Assembly (NCBI GenBank): GCA_001464915.1
Contig: LNED01000044.1
Span: forward strand, 1-53,269
Direction: 5' to 3'
Length of the DNA stretch: 53,269 nt
Origin: Sphingomonadales bacterium Ga0077531
GTDB taxonomy: Bacteria > Pseudomonadota > Alphaproteobacteria > Sphingomonadales > Sphingomonadaceae
This document shows, one piece after another, positions 7,748 through 15,671 of this stretch; the first letter of the stretch is position 1; the number at the start of each line of letters is the position of its first letter. The position numbers and the translations under genes were made by a program. The notes under the pieces were generated by a model that saw only the letters and a list, made by a program, of their open reading frames with translations, had not been told where the DNA came from and searched no databases.

Positions 7748-9088
7748 TTATCCGAGGCCGAGGATGGTATCGAACAGCTCGACAGCGACCTGGATCACCC
7801 GGCTGTTGGCTTCAAACGCCTGTTGCAAGCGCACGAGATTGGCGGCCTCGGTATCGAGATCGACGCCCGTTTCCCTGAGGAGTTCGGATTCGGCGCTCGA
7901 TGCGACAACACCCAGACCATCGCGGCGGGTATCCAAGGCGGAAACGCGGCTCGACAGGCTTAGCAGCAACGCATCGATCCCGGCGGAAGGGCCGCCCGGC
8001 CCGGCCAAGGCGGTAAGCAAGCTGGCGAGATTGCCAGTATCGCGGCTGCCCGCGGGTGAACCGGCAGGCGCGGTGGCGAGGCCGTTGGCGGAGGCCAGCA
8101 CCACATCAATATCGCCCGCGCCGGTTCCAGCGAATAACGGCTGGCCGGGGGTGCCATCGCTGCCCACGCCGCTCGCCTGTGCAGAGTTGGCGAGGCTGAT
8201 CGTGGTCGCGGCAAGCGCATCGAGTTCAATTTGCAGATCGGCCAGTTGCTCCAGCGCCGCCGCCCGGCCCGCGAACGCTCCGCCGCTGGGGGTAAAGCTG
8301 TTGCCTGCGACCGCGAAGGACAGCGTACCATCGGCGGCAAAGCTGATGCTGACGCTTTCCGCCACCCCGCCGGTGACCAGCGGCACCTGCGGCGAGCCGG
8401 CCAGCGCGACATCGGCGGTGCCATTGGCGTTGATCGTCGGGACGATCCCGAATTGCTGCGCCAGATCGCGCAGCGCCCGGTCGCGTGAATCGAGCAGCGC
8501 CGCGCGCCCCGCCGTGCCTTCGCGCGCGCCGACCAGATCGCGGTTCACCGCGGCCAGTTCAGCGGCGAGTTCGTTGACGCTCAGCACTTCGGCGCTGGCT
8601 TCGCCCTGCACCAGGCTGCGGGCATTGGTGAGCGTGCTGTCCGCGACGCGGAAATTGCCCGCCAGCGTGCGCGCGCTCTCCACCGCGGACAGCCGCAATG
8701 CCGGTTCAAGCGGATTGCCTTCCAATCGGGTGAGCGCTGCTTCGAAATCGACCAGCCCGGTGAACACGCCCGAACTTTCAATCGCGCTTTCGGCCTCACG
8801 CAGCGCGAAAAATTCGGTTTCGGCAGCGGCCAGGGCGGAACTGGCGTCGCGCGCCTGACGCTGCACGAGTGAGCTTTCGGCGCGCTCGATGATGCCAGGG
8901 CGCACACCGCCCAGCGAGTCCGCCGCGTTGATGCCGATGCTGCCCGTCAGCACCAGCTCACCCTGCGTCAGGGTGCGGCGCGAATAGCTGGCATTGCCGG
9001 CATTGGCGATGTTCTGCGCGGTCAGCTCAAGGCTGGCGCGCGATGCGGTCAGGCCCGAACGGCCGATCGAGAAGATTGCGGTTGGCAT
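7748..9088 (-). CDS. flgK: Flagellar hook-associated protein 1 (FlgK)
   Basis: FlgK forms the first hook-filament junction ring. The 446-residue protein has the N-terminal basal-body rod signature (SLELTAQNIANAGNASYSRR), long helical segments, a middle domain with a VNRDLVGAREG motif, and the conserved C-terminal helix NLVRLQQAFEANSRVIQVAV. It is shorter than the enteric protein (about 550 residues), so the variable domain is reduced. The ATG at 9088 overlaps the flgJ stop (TGATG), giving translational coupling. It is secreted through the flagellar export apparatus. Confidence 0.94.
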   Translation of the reverse strand: MPTAIFSIGRSGLTASRASLELTAQNIANAGNASYSRRTLTQGELVLTGSIGINAADSLGGVRPGIIERAESSLVQRQARDASSALAAAETEFFALREAESAIESSGVFTGLVDFEAALTRLEGNPLEPALRLSAVESARTLAGNFRVADSTLTNARSLVQGEASAEVLSVNELAAELAAVNRDLVGAREGTAGRAALLDSRDRALRDLAQQFGIVPTINANGTADVALAGSPQVPLVTGGVAESVSISFAADGTLSFAVAGNSFTPSGGAFAGRAAALEQLADLQIELDALAATTISLANSAQASGVGSDGTPGQPLFAGTGAGDIDVVLASANGLATAPAGSPAGSRDTGNLASLLTALAGPGGPSAGIDALLLSLSSRVSALDTRRDGLGVVASSAESELLRETGVDLDTEAANLVRLQQAFEANSRVIQVAVELFDTILGLG

Positions 9089-9405
9089 CAGCTAACCCTT
9101 TTGCCTGGAAGGTGTTGCGCAAGCTGCGCTTCGATACTCCGGGCAAACCCGAAGGCACCCGATTTTGCGGCGATGTCAGCAAAGTGTTCGTCGCGCATGG
9201 TCAGATATTGCTGCATCGCCCCGCCGGTGAGCGGGGTTTCCTCGGCAAAGGAGGAGGCGCGCGCGGTGGCGAGCATCCGGCGCAGCATGATCGCCTCGAA
9301 CCCTTCGGCCGCCTTGCGCAGCTCGGCCAGCTCCGGGGAGGGGGCTTGAGGGCTTGCCGAGCTGCGGGCGGCGACGGGGCCAATTGGGGACATTGGCGCG
9401 GTCAC
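9088..9405 (-). CDS. flgJ: Rod-binding protein, single-domain FlgJ
   Basis: This 105-residue protein matches only the N-terminal rod-binding half of enteric FlgJ. The core is LRKAAEGFEAIMLRRMLATA, then AMQQYLTMRDEHFADIAAKS and the FARSIEAQLAQ helix. The muramidase half is absent, as is usual in alphaproteobacteria. A separate lytic transglycosylase gene lies on the other strand at 18829-19854 and probably supplies that activity. The GTG start at 9405 overlaps the flgI stop by 4 bases; the stop overlaps flgK. Confidence 0.9.
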   Translation of the reverse strand: MTAPMSPIGPVAARSSASPQAPSPELAELRKAAEGFEAIMLRRMLATARASSFAEETPLTGGAMQQYLTMRDEHFADIAAKSGAFGFARSIEAQLAQHLPGKRVS

Positions 9406-10523
9406 AACACGATCATTTCTGCTTGCAGGCTACCCGCCTGCTTCAGGCTTTCGAGGATCACCACCAGATCCGACGCGCCTACGCCCAGCAGGTTGAGCGC
9501 ATCGACAATCTCCGACAGCGAGGCCGCGGCGGGCACCAGCGCTATCCGGTCAGAGCGTTCCTCAACGGTGATTTCGGAGGATTCCTCGACCGTCGTTTCG
9601 CCGCGGCTGAACGGCGCGGGCTGGACCACCGCCGGGCTTTCATCGATGCGGATCACCAGCTTGCCGTGGCTGACTGCAGCGGGCGCAAGGCGCACGGCAT
9701 CGTTGATCACCACGGTGCCGGTGCGGCTGTTGATGATCACCCGCGCGGCAACAGGGGCCGGGGTAACGGCGAGCATCTCGATCTCAGCCATCACGGCGGA
9801 GCGCAGGTCGTTGCCATCGGGCAGGGCAAGCTCGATGCTTACCCCGTCGGCGATCGCGGCGATGCCGGGAAACCGGCCGTTGATCGCATCGCGCACGCGT
9901 GAAGCAGTGAGGAAATCGGCCTTGTGGAGGTTGAACCGCAGCGGGCCCGCGCGGTCGAACCCGGTCGCCACGGCGCGTTCCACGCTCGCCCCATCGGCAA
10001 TCCGGCCCACGGTGGCGACATTGACGCTGACCTGCGAGCCGTCGCGCCCGGTCACGCCCAGCCCGCCGACCGCGATATTGCCCTGTGCCATCGCGTAAAT
10101 TTGCCCGTCTGCACCATACAGCGGGGTGAGGATCAAGGCGCCGCCGCGCAGCGAAGATGATTGGCCCAGCGTCGACACGGTAATGTCGATCCGCTGCCCC
10201 GGCTTGGCAAAGGCGGGCAGTTCGGCGGTGACGATCACGGCGGCGGCGTTGCGCAACGTTGGGCTGATCCCGGGAGGCAGCGGCAGGCCGAGCCGCCCGG
10301 AAACGCCGCGCATCGCCTCGGTCACATAGGCGAGGTTGTTGTCGCCCGTGCCTTGCAGCCCGACCACCACGCCGTAACCGGTCAACTGGTTGGCGCGCAG
10401 GCCTTCGTATTGGCCAAGGTCGCGGATCCGCTCAGCCGCGGCGGCGCTGGGCGTCCACACGGCGATCAGCGTCAATGCAAGGGCGAGGGTGTGGAGCAGT
10501 TGGCGCATCATCTTCATCCCCAT
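9402..10523 (-). CDS. flgI: Flagellar P-ring protein FlgI
   Basis: FlgI builds the P-ring bushing in the periplasm. The start at 10523 gives 373 residues, with a Sec signal peptide (LLHTLALALTLIAVWTPSAAAA) cleaved before ERIRDLGQYEG. The family core follows: NQLTGYGVVVGLQGTGD, a PTLRNAAAVIVTAELP segment, ISTLGQSSSLRGGALILTPL-like positions and a C-terminal LNLLGVGASDLVVILESLKQ. Several ATGs are possible (10523, 10517, 10511, 10508). The first is chosen because it overlaps the flgH stop (TGATG); the frame also runs further upstream inside flgH, which is not credible. FlgA (17439-17984) is the expected assembly chaperone. Confidence 0.94.
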   Translation of the reverse strand: MGMKMMRQLLHTLALALTLIAVWTPSAAAAERIRDLGQYEGLRANQLTGYGVVVGLQGTGDNNLAYVTEAMRGVSGRLGLPLPPGISPTLRNAAAVIVTAELPAFAKPGQRIDITVSTLGQSSSLRGGALILTPLYGADGQIYAMAQGNIAVGGLGVTGRDGSQVSVNVATVGRIADGASVERAVATGFDRAGPLRFNLHKADFLTASRVRDAINGRFPGIAAIADGVSIELALPDGNDLRSAVMAEIEMLAVTPAPVAARVIINSRTGTVVINDAVRLAPAAVSHGKLVIRIDESPAVVQPAPFSRGETTVEESSEITVEERSDRIALVPAAASLSEIVDALNLLGVGASDLVVILESLKQAGSLQAEMIVL

Positions 10524-11242
10524 CAGAACGGCGAAATCAGGCCGAAGAACCGGCTCAGCCAGCCCGGGCGGCTCGCCTGCTGCACCGCGCCCTTGCCGGT
10601 GTAGATGATGCGGGCATTGGCCACCTGCGACGAGGCCAGGCGGTTGTCGCCATCGATATCGACCAGCCGGATGCGCCCGGCGAACTGCACCCATTCATCG
10701 CCCTGGCTCAGTTTCATCTGCTTTTCTCCGACCACTTCGGCGGTGCCGTTGGGGTAGATCGCGGCAATGGTCACCGCGACCGTCCCGTTGAGGCGGCTTT
10801 GCTGCGCGGCATTGCCCCCTCCAGTGAACGACGCATCGGCCTCAGCATTAAGGGCATTGGGGTTCAGAAAACTCAGTGGCCCGGCGCTGGGCGGGGTGAT
10901 TCCGAAGCTGCCTTCGCGGTTCGTGCGCCCGGTGGTGCTCTTGTTGGTGGTGGTGGATTCGACCAGCACGATGGTCACCATATCGCCGAGCGACCGCGCG
11001 CGGGTGCCGGTGACGAGGCCAGCATAACCCTGCCCGGTCTGGAATATCGAACCCGCGCTCCCTGCGTTCGCTGCCGGAGCCACCGCGAAGGGATCGCCAG
11101 CGGTCGCCGCCGTGATCGGCGCGCCCGGCGGGGGCGGCGCGGCAAAGCCTGCTTGCGGCCCGCCGCCACCCAATCCGCCGCAAGCGGTGAGCAGCAGCGG
11201 GGCGGCGAGGATGATAAAACGAGCGGTCATCATCACCCTCAC
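10523..11242 (-). CDS. flgH: Flagellar L-ring lipoprotein FlgH
   Basis: FlgH forms the outer-membrane L-ring. The 239-residue protein carries a lipobox (LLLTAC, Cys near residue 21). The L-ring core includes SLGDMVTIVLVESTTTNKST, GTVAVTIAAIYPNGTAEVVG, EWVQFAGRIRLVDIDGDN and VANARIIYTGKGAVQQ. The C-terminus ends in GWLSRFFGLISPF, the usual family ending. The start is GTG at 11242, overlapping the flgG stop by 4 bases. ATGs at 11233 and 11230 are alternatives with a closer GAGG ribosome site, shortening the protein by 3 or 4 residues. Confidence 0.94.
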   Translation of the reverse strand: MRVMMTARFIILAAPLLLTACGGLGGGGPQAGFAAPPPPGAPITAATAGDPFAVAPAANAGSAGSIFQTGQGYAGLVTGTRARSLGDMVTIVLVESTTTNKSTTGRTNREGSFGITPPSAGPLSFLNPNALNAEADASFTGGGNAAQQSRLNGTVAVTIAAIYPNGTAEVVGEKQMKLSQGDEWVQFAGRIRLVDIDGDNRLASSQVANARIIYTGKGAVQQASRPGWLSRFFGLISPF

Positions 11243-12030
11243 AACGTCTGGTTCGCGTTCTGGAGCATTTCGTCGACCGCGCTCACCATCCGCGAATTGA
11301 TTTCGTAAGCGCGCTGGGTCTCGATCATCTCGACCAGCTCTTCGACCACGTTGACGTTCGAGGATTCTAGCGCGCCTTGGCGCACTTGCCCGCGCCCGTT
11401 CTCGCCCCCTGCGCCGGTTTCTGCCGGGCCACTGGCGGCGGTCTCCACCAGAAAGTTGTCGCCGATCGCGCGCAGGCCCGCCGGATTGACGAAGCTGGCG
11501 ATGGTCAGCTGGCCGAGCAGTGCGGGTTCGGCATTGCCGGGCGTGATCGCGCTGACCGTGCCATCGGGCGCAATCGATATTGACTGCGCCCCGGCGGGGA
11601 TCTGGATCGCGGGCTGCACGGCATAACCTTGCGAGGTGACCAGCGTGCCGTCTGCCGAAAGGGTGAAATTGCCCGCACGGGTGAAGCCGATCTGGCCGCC
11701 CGGCGGCAAATCGACCTGAAAATAGCCGGGGCCGTCCAGCGCCAGATCGAGCGGGTTGGCGGTGGTGTTGAGCGTGCCCTGCGCCTCGATCCGGCTCGTG
11801 CCCTGAATTTGCACCCCGGTGCCAAGGTTGAGCCCGACCGCAAAGGCGGTCTGTCCCGACGATTGCTGTCCCGCGACGCGCTGTTCCTGATAGGCCAGCG
11901 TGGCGAAATCGGCGCGGTCGCGCTTGAACCCGGTGGTGCCGATATTGGCGAGGTTGTTGGCGATGACGCGCATCCGCGCATCTTGCGCTTCAAGCCCGGT
12001 GCGGGCGACATGTAGAGCGGAAGTTGGCAT
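11239..12030 (-). CDS. flgG: Flagellar distal rod protein FlgG
   Basis: FlgG makes the distal rod. The 263-residue protein has the N-terminal rod motif ANNLANIGTTGFKRDRADF, the GLNLGTGVQIQGTSRIEAQG segment characteristic of FlgG, the LDLALDGPGYFQVDLPPG motif and the C-terminal EELVEMIETQRAYEINSRM helix. The length matches the family (about 260). A gap of 26 bases separates it from the flgF stop, the widest between flgF and flgK. It is exported through the flagellar type III apparatus. Confidence 0.96.
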   Translation of the reverse strand: MPTSALHVARTGLEAQDARMRVIANNLANIGTTGFKRDRADFATLAYQEQRVAGQQSSGQTAFAVGLNLGTGVQIQGTSRIEAQGTLNTTANPLDLALDGPGYFQVDLPPGGQIGFTRAGNFTLSADGTLVTSQGYAVQPAIQIPAGAQSISIAPDGTVSAITPGNAEPALLGQLTIASFVNPAGLRAIGDNFLVETAASGPAETGAGGENGRGQVRQGALESSNVNVVEELVEMIETQRAYEINSRMVSAVDEMLQNANQTL

Positions 12031-12056
12031 TGGTCAGGTCTCCGGTTCGGAAGAAA

Positions 12057-12815
12057 TCAGCGCATCATCAGCAATTCGCTGGAGGCTTCGTCGAGCTCTT
12101 CAGCGGTGCGGATGATGGTGGCGCGTTGTTCGAATGCGCGCTGGGCTTCGATCATTTGCACCAGCGTATCGGCGGTCTCGACATTCGACTGTTCGAGCGC
12201 GCCGGGGGTCAGCCGCGCGGTGAGATCGGGCGGCAGCACGCCGTTTGCACCGGTGGCGGTCGGCACCTTCAGAAAGCTGTCGATTCCCTTTGCGAGCGGG
12301 CTGCCTTGCGGGTTGACCAACCGCAGCCGGTCGATTGGTTCGGCAGGCGCATCGCCCGCTGCCGGATCGCTGGCGAGGATCGTGCCATCGGCGGCGATGC
12401 TGATCGCAAACCCCGGCGGCACGGTAATCGGTGCGCCGCTTTGGCCGAGCACCGCCAGCCCCTCGCCATTCTCAAGCACGCCAGAGGGCGCAACGCGCAG
12501 GTCGCCCCGGCGCGAGTAGACTTCGCCTTGCCGATCCGGCCCCTGAAACGCGAGCAGTGCCTCGCCTTCCATCGCCACGTCGAGCGGGTTGCCGGTTGGC
12601 GTGACCCGTCCTGCGGTCATATCCGCGCCGCGCACATTGCCGCGCGCCATCGCGCGGGCTTCGATTGAGCCGTCCTTGAGCGTAGCGGGGGTGACCGCGA
12701 AGATTTCCTGACGAAAGCCCGGCGTGGATGCGTTGGCGAGATTGTTCGCCGTCACCCGTTGCCGGTCCATCGCCGCGTTCATCGCGGTCATCGCGGTATA
12801 GATCAGCCGGTCCAT
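12057..12815 (-). CDS. flgF: Flagellar proximal rod protein FlgF
   Basis: FlgF is a proximal rod subunit. The 252-residue protein begins MDRLIYTAMTAMNAAMDRQR, has the rod motif ANNLANASTPGFRQE, the PLDVAMEGEALLAFQGPDRQ segment and the C-terminal DTLVQMIEAQRAFEQRATI helix. These features and its position between flgE and flgG separate it from FlgG. The ATG at 12815 follows the flgE stop by 10 bases. Confidence 0.93.
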   Translation of the reverse strand: MDRLIYTAMTAMNAAMDRQRVTANNLANASTPGFRQEIFAVTPATLKDGSIEARAMARGNVRGADMTAGRVTPTGNPLDVAMEGEALLAFQGPDRQGEVYSRRGDLRVAPSGVLENGEGLAVLGQSGAPITVPPGFAISIAADGTILASDPAAGDAPAEPIDRLRLVNPQGSPLAKGIDSFLKVPTATGANGVLPPDLTARLTPGALEQSNVETADTLVQMIEAQRAFEQRATIIRTAEELDEASSELLMMR

Positions 12816-12825
12816 GGTTCAGCGA

Positions 12826-13638
12826 TCAGCTCTGGAGGTTGATCACGGTTTGCGAGATCGTGGTGGCGGTATCGATCGCGCGGGCATTGGCCTGGAAATT
12901 GCGCTGCGCGGTCAGCAACGCGACCATTTCTTCGGCCAGATCGACGTTCGACCTTTCCAGCGCGCCGCTGATCATCTCACCGTAATTGCCGATGCCGGGA
13001 TTGCCGAACTGCGGCAGGCCGGATTCGCCCGAAGCCTGCCACTTGGTCTGGCCAATCGCGCGCAGCCCGTTGGGGGCAGCAAAGGTCGCCAGCGCGACCT
13101 GCCCAACCGGGGTGGAGGTGCCGTCGGCATAGGCGGCGTTGACGATCCCGCGATTGTCGATCGTGACATTGGCGAGTGCCGAGCCGGCACCATTGGTCAG
13201 CGGCACGATCACATCGCCGGGCGTGGCAGACGTTGGCATACCTGCGGCATCGACCGGAAAGGCTTGCAAGGTGTTGCCATTGGCATCTTGCAACGCGCCG
13301 CTTGCCAGCAGGCGGAAATTGCCGTTGCGGGTGAAGCTCAGATCGCCCGAAATCGGATTGGCGAGCGCGAAAAACCCGTCGCCATCGATGGCCAGATCAA
13401 GGCTGCGTCCGGTCTGTTCGAGTGGGCCAAGCGCGAAATCCTGCGTGATCGCCGAAACCGTGGCGCCGATCCCGGCGGTACGGCGCGGGTCGGTGGCCGA
13501 ACCGCTGGCAACCAGATCGGCGAATTGCGCCGAGCTTTTCTTGAAGCCGGCGGTCTCGGCATTGGCGATGTTGTGCGAAATGACGCGCAGATCGGTTTCG
13601 GCGTTCTTGAGGCCGCTGAGGGACGTGAAGAAAGACAT
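12826..13638 (-). CDS. flgE: Flagellar hook protein FlgE, short form
   Basis: FlgE polymerises into the hook. The N-terminus (SLSGLKNAETDLRVISHNIA, then AETAGFKKSSAQFADL) and the C-terminus (EEMVALLTAQRNFQANARAI) are typical of hook proteins. The 270-residue length is well below the about 400 residues of enteric FlgE, so the outward-facing variable domains are largely missing. Assignment as FlgE rather than a rod protein rests on the FKKSSAQFADL signature and on its place after flgD. An AAGGA site precedes the ATG at 13638. Confidence 0.9.
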   Translation of the reverse strand: MSFFTSLSGLKNAETDLRVISHNIANAETAGFKKSSAQFADLVASGSATDPRRTAGIGATVSAITQDFALGPLEQTGRSLDLAIDGDGFFALANPISGDLSFTRNGNFRLLASGALQDANGNTLQAFPVDAAGMPTSATPGDVIVPLTNGAGSALANVTIDNRGIVNAAYADGTSTPVGQVALATFAAPNGLRAIGQTKWQASGESGLPQFGNPGIGNYGEMISGALERSNVDLAEEMVALLTAQRNFQANARAIDTATTISQTVINLQS

Positions 13639-13670
13639 GGCGGTGTGATCCTTTGCTTATGGGAGGTGGG

Positions 13671-14003
13671 TCAGGGCTGAGTTGCAGGGTTGGCCGCAGG
13701 TGCGGTGGCCTGCGTCAGCGCCGCCTCCTGCGCTGCGATCAGCCGGTCGAGCTTGGCGGAAATATCTTCGAGCGTGGCGGTGCCTTCGGTGGTCGCCGCG
13801 AGCGAGGAGAACTGCGCCATCTGCGCCAGCAAAGCCTCGTTATCGGCAGGTTCCAGCGGGTCCTGAAAGGTCAGCTGGGTGGTCAGCAACCGCAGGAAAT
13901 CGCCCTGATCTAGGGACTCCAGCCCGTTGCCTGACAGCCGCGAGGGCGTGTTGAGCCGGTCAAGCGTGGCTTGCCCTGCTGAATTGATGGCACTGTTTTG
14001 CAT
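13671..14003 (-). CDS. flgD: Hook-capping protein FlgD, N-terminal domain only
   Basis: FlgD caps the growing hook during assembly. The 110-residue protein has the conserved core DFLRLLTTQLTFQDPLEPAD, then ALLAQMAQFSSLAATTEG. It ends in an Ala/Pro/Thr-rich tail. The Tudor and Ig-like domains that follow in the about 230-residue enteric protein are absent. The ATG at 14003 overlaps the flgC stop (TAATG), and 32 bases separate it from flgE. Confidence 0.9.
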   Translation of the reverse strand: MQNSAINSAGQATLDRLNTPSRLSGNGLESLDQGDFLRLLTTQLTFQDPLEPADNEALLAQMAQFSSLAATTEGTATLEDISAKLDRLIAAQEAALTQATAPAANPATQP

Positions 14004-14413
14004 TACTGGCTCCTCAGGGTTTCGAGCATCAATTGCTTGGCGGTCTGGAGCGCCTGCACCAGGTTCTGGTACTGCCGGGCGCTGTCCATGATCTCGACCA
14101 TCTCGGCTGTTTCATCGACCCCGGCCTCCCACACGTTGCCATCGGCATCGGCGAGTGGGTGCGCGGGATCATAGCGTTTGGCGGGCGCGGTTTCCGAGCG
14201 GACGAGGCCGCTGGTCGTCACCCCGGCGAGGCCCGAGGCGCGGTCAAGCTCGACGGCAAACACAGCCCGGATCGGGCGATAGGCGCCTTCCTCGGTCGAT
14301 GAGACGGAACCCGCATTGGCGAGGTTCGATGTCGCCGCGTTCATCCGTACCATCTGCGCGCTCATCGCGCGGGTGGTCATGGAGAACAGCGTCATGGGGG
14401 GCTGTTCGGGCAT
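14003..14413 (-). CDS. flgC: Flagellar proximal rod protein FlgC
   Basis: FlgC is a proximal rod subunit. The 136-residue protein has the rod motif MNAATSNLANAGSVSSTEEG, the FlgC-specific YRPIRAVFAVEL segment, a PAKRYDPAHPLADADGNVW stretch and the C-terminal ARQYQNLVQALQTAKQLMLE helix. The ATG at 14413 lies 2 bases after the flgB stop. An internal ATG at 14395 would give the more usual MTLFS start but has no ribosome site in front. Confidence 0.93.
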   Translation of the reverse strand: MPEQPPMTLFSMTTRAMSAQMVRMNAATSNLANAGSVSSTEEGAYRPIRAVFAVELDRASGLAGVTTSGLVRSETAPAKRYDPAHPLADADGNVWEAGVDETAEMVEIMDSARQYQNLVQALQTAKQLMLETLRSQ

Positions 14414-14415
14414 GC

Positions 14416-14760
14416 TTATTCGCCCGTCAGCGCGCGGGTGATATTGTTGATGCGGCCCTGCACAAACGCCAGCGTGGCTGAGTAGGCGACCGCGTTTTCG
14501 GCGAAGGCGACCTGTTCGCGGTTCAGTTCAACCGTATTGCCATCCAATGACGGCATGGTCGGGCGACGGTACACCATGGCCGTGCGCGGATCGCTCGCCG
14601 CACCACCGCTGATGCGGGCATCAAGCGCGGCGTTGAAATCAATGTCGCGCGCCTTGTATCCGGGGGTGGCGGCATTGGCGATATTGGACGCAATCACGCC
14701 CATCCGCTCTGACCGCAGCGTCAATGCCGCGCCGTGAATGCCGAAAAGTCGCTCGTTCAC
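14416..14760 (-). CDS. flgB: Flagellar proximal rod protein FlgB
   Basis: FlgB is the innermost proximal rod subunit. The 114-residue protein begins MNERLFGIHGAALTLRSERM and has the conserved VIASNIANAATPGYKARDIDF motif and a VELNREQVAFAENAVAYSAT C-terminal segment. The start is GTG at 14760 with AGGAGG 8 bases upstream, which settles it. It is the first gene of the leftward flgB-to-motB run. A sigma-54-type promoter element lies about 50-65 bases upstream at 14811-14826. Confidence 0.95.
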   Translation of the reverse strand: MNERLFGIHGAALTLRSERMGVIASNIANAATPGYKARDIDFNAALDARISGGAASDPRTAMVYRRPTMPSLDGNTVELNREQVAFAENAVAYSATLAFVQGRINNITRALTGE

Positions 14761-14810
14761 TCGAAGGGCCTCCTGATTCAGGCGGGTTGTCCCGCTATGC
14801 TCAGGAGTTC

Positions 14811-14826
14811 AGCAGGAAGCGTGCCA
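14811..14826 (-). promoter_or_regulatory. Sigma-54-type promoter candidate for flgB operon
   Basis: Read on the minus strand, the site is TGGCACGCTTCCTGCT: a perfect -24 TGGCAC, 5 spacer bases, then CTGCT where TTGCW is expected. The invariant GG and GC dinucleotides are 10 bases apart as required. The predicted start of transcription is near 14800, leaving about 40 bases of leader before the flgB GTG with its AGGAGG site. Confidence 0.6.
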
Positions 14827-14993
14827 AATGCGCTGTGGCCGGGGGATAGACCGCGCACACCGCAGGGCGGCGGCAAGGGCTTGCCGCTGGCAACGGCGCA
14901 CAAAGGCAAGGTGCTGCCGCGTGACGCCGCAGGCTTAATCCGTCGCTCCGCTGGCCGTTCTGTCCTGCACAAGCGCAAGCCAGCGAGGGGCCA

Positions 14994-15671
14994 ATGCCGG
15001 ATAGTATGACGTCTCTGTTCGATCCCGGCGCGCTGGCGATTGTGTTCGCGGGCACAGTGCTCGCCTGCGTCGCGCGCTGCGGTTGGCGCGATTTCGGTGC
15101 GGCATTGCGCGAGGCGAGCGGGCTGGTGGTTCGACGCAGGTTCAACGCCGATGCCAACCGCAAGGCGCTGGCACTCGCGCTTACTGCGATCCAGCGCGAT
15201 GGTTCGCACCGCGCCGATCCCGCGCTGCCGCCCGACCGGGCGCTGGGCCTGATGCTCGAAACCTATCTGCGTCACGGTACTCTAGAGGCGCTCGGCAACG
15301 CCCGCCGCGCCCAGCGCGCGCTCGATGAAGCGCGCCGGATCAGCGCGGCGCAAGTATTCGCCTGGGCAGGGGAGCTTGCCCCGGTATTCGGGCTGATCGG
15401 GACGCTGTATGGCCTCACCCAGCTGGCACCCGCCGGCGCAATTAATCCGACTGCGACGATCATGGGTGCGGTGTCGACCGCGGTGCTGACGTCGCTCTAC
15501 GGCGCATTGCTGGCGCACTTGCTGTGTTACCCGCTGGCGAGCGCGATTGAGCGGCGTGGGCAGGACGAGGATCGCGAACGCGAGGCGTTGGCTGATTGGT
15601 TCGTCGAACAGGTCGCCCGCACAGCGGCTTCGGCGCAGGAACGCCGCGCGCATTTGCGGGGGGTGGCATGA
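14994..15671 (+). CDS. MotA/TolQ/ExbB-type proton-channel family protein
   Basis: This 225-residue protein has three membrane segments: about residues 7-28, 118-146 and 151-186. The second and third carry the MotA/TolQ/ExbB signature (WAGELAPVFGLIGTLYGLTQ, then MGAVSTAVLTSLYGALLAHL). A cytoplasmic helical domain lies between segments 1 and 2. The partner gene overlaps its stop by 4 bases and has an Asp-bearing helix like MotB/ExbD/TolR. The pair lies directly opposite the flgB promoter. The protein is not classical MotA (287 residues, four helices), which is encoded at 5907-6770. By family knowledge such subunits form a pentamer round two copies of the partner. Its cellular job is unknown: a flagellar accessory motor is the context-based guess, and a TolQ- or ExbB-like role is the alternative. 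GAGGGG precedes the ATG. Confidence 0.8.
   Translation: MPDSMTSLFDPGALAIVFAGTVLACVARCGWRDFGAALREASGLVVRRRFNADANRKALALALTAIQRDGSHRADPALPPDRALGLMLETYLRHGTLEALGNARRAQRALDEARRISAAQVFAWAGELAPVFGLIGTLYGLTQLAPAGAINPTATIMGAVSTAVLTSLYGALLAHLLCYPLASAIERRGQDEDREREALADWFVEQVARTAASAQERRAHLRGVA

Noticed and set aside
7425..8858. A 477-codon plus-strand frame opposite flgK and flgL
   Set aside because: Its product is Ser/Ala/Arg-rich low complexity and the opposite strand encodes recognisable FlgK and FlgL.
14826..14993. A sigma-54 promoter for the channel-like pair on the plus strand
   Set aside because: TGGCA occurs in this stretch, but no TTGC lies at the required spacing, so I do not assign a promoter.
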